From DASQFD01 sp035633255 (lineage in GTDB: Bacteria; Actinomycetota; Actinomycetes; Actinomycetales; Dermatophilaceae): a DNA stretch of 6,791 nucleotides. Shown here piece after piece: positions 6,440 through 6,791 of the stretch. Under the pieces are notes generated by a model that was not told where the DNA came from, did no database searches, and was given only the letters and a program-made list of their open reading frames with translations. The stretch is taken from assembly GCA_035633255.1 (NCBI GenBank), contig DASQFD010000121.1, positions 1 through 6,791 on the forward strand, given 5' to 3'. A program made the translations under genes and the position numbers. Each line of letters starts with the position of its first letter. Position 1 is the stretch's first letter.

Positions 6440-6745
6440 GTGGTCCGCAGGTACGACGAGCCGATCGAGGTCCGCGCCGCGCGCGTCGAGCGGCCCACCG
6501 GCTACGCCCCGGACGCGTTCCTCTGGCGGGGGCGGCTCTTCGTCGTCCGCACGGTCCAGGACCAGTGGCAGGAGCGCCGGGCGTGGTGGCGGGACGCGCT
6601 CGGCGGCGGTGGTGCGGCGCCGACCGCTCTGGACGTGTGGCGGGTTGAGGCCCGGGCCGGGGCGTCCGGGGTGACCGGCGTCTTCGACCTCGGCAGCGAC
6701 GGTGGCGCGGGTGGCCCGTGGCGGCTGCTGCGGGCCCAGGACTGA
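6440..6745 (+). CDS. DUF6504 family protein, SOS-controlled
   Basis: 101 residues, soluble, no known activity. It shows the family pattern as I recall it: N-terminal VRRYDEPIEVR (2-12), FLWRGRLFVVRTVQDQW (27-43), AWWRD (48-52), DVWRVEA (65-71), and a C-terminal GVFDL (80-84) with PWRLLRAQD (93-101). The many aromatic residues suggest a compact beta-rich fold. Start GTG 6440 follows AGGAGG by 5 nt. The gene lies under a clear promoter and a perfect LexA site, so a role in the DNA-damage response is likely. My recollection that relatives often sit near translesion polymerase genes is unverified. The next gene starts 13 bp after its stop and is probably in the same operon. Family fairly sure; function unknown. 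Confidence 0.8.
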   Translation: MVRRYDEPIEVRAARVERPTGYAPDAFLWRGRLFVVRTVQDQWQERRAWWRDALGGGGAAPTALDVWRVEARAGASGVTGVFDLGSDGGAGGPWRLLRAQD

Positions 6746-6758
6746 ACAGGGGTACGCC

Positions 6759-6791
6759 GTGATGAGCCGTGCCTCCTCGGGGCTGGACCTG
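6759..6791 (+). CDS. Start of a further gene, truncated by the window end
   Basis: GTG at 6759 and ATG at 6762 are adjacent in one open frame that encodes MSRASSGLDL to the window edge. An AGGGG-like ribosome-binding sequence (about 6748-6752) precedes them. It begins 13 bp after DUF6504 on the same strand, so it is probably in the same SOS-controlled operon. Ten residues are too few to identify it. In related loci I recall a SAV_6107-type HEPN-domain gene or a Y-family polymerase gene nearby; either is only a guess. Confidence 0.45.
   Translation, partial: MMSRASSGLDL

Noticed and set aside
4843..6498. A 551-codon open frame on the minus strand
   Set aside because: It covers metF on the opposite strand and the YbaK-like gene in another frame; the product is Arg/Pro-rich with no recognisable motif, while metF is a textbook match.

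Overview
The window is very GC-rich (roughly three quarters by eye). It shows GTG starts and a near absence of the trinucleotides TAT and ATA. The gene content points to an actinobacterium, most likely a member of Micrococcales such as the Intrasporangiaceae/Dermatophilaceae group; the rank is inference. The backbone matches the chromosomal neighbourhood of Mycobacterium tuberculosis Rv2172c-Rv2176 (metF-like, idsA2, mptA, Rv2175c, pknL), with relative orientations preserved but the whole block inverted in this window.

Layout. Positions 1-883 (minus) hold the N-terminal catalytic domain of a PknL-like Ser/Thr kinase whose C-terminus lies outside the window. Divergent from it, 968-1345 (plus) encodes a small Rv2175c-type helix-turn-helix protein; in M. 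tuberculosis PknL phosphorylates Rv2175c. A 58-bp convergent gap with a 14-bp tandem repeat follows. Next is a minus-strand block: a polyprenyl diphosphate synthase (3701-4786), a 599-residue membrane-anchored protein with a Vps62-like domain (1829-3628), and a small four-helix membrane protein resembling DUF6992 (1404-1832). The last two overlap by 4 bp. This pair sits where mycobacteria carry mptA.

Divergent from the synthase is metF (4876-5808, plus), which overlaps tail to tail by 22 bp with a YbaK/EbsC-family aminoacyl-tRNA deacylase-like gene (5787-6308, minus). Divergent from that gene is a DUF6504 gene (6440-6745). It is preceded by a sigma-70-type promoter and a perfect 16-bp LexA/SOS palindrome, and a further gene begins 13 bp downstream.

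Regulation visible in the sequence. At least three genes (kinase, metF, YbaK-like), and possibly the Rv2175c-like gene, have a TANNNT-type -10 element ending 6-7 nt before the start codon and no Shine-Dalgarno sequence, as expected for leaderless transcripts. The synthase, Vps62-like and DUF6504 genes have Shine-Dalgarno sequences.

The most unusual items are the Vps62-like/DUF6992 pair, whose large protein carries an EHESDWE signature resembling the metal-binding heptapeptide of NLP (NPP1) cytolysins; the perfect SOS box before DUF6504; and the observation that all four TAT/ATA trinucleotides in the window lie in the same octamer, GTATGCCG. No tRNA, rRNA, CRISPR array, insertion sequence or phage gene was seen.
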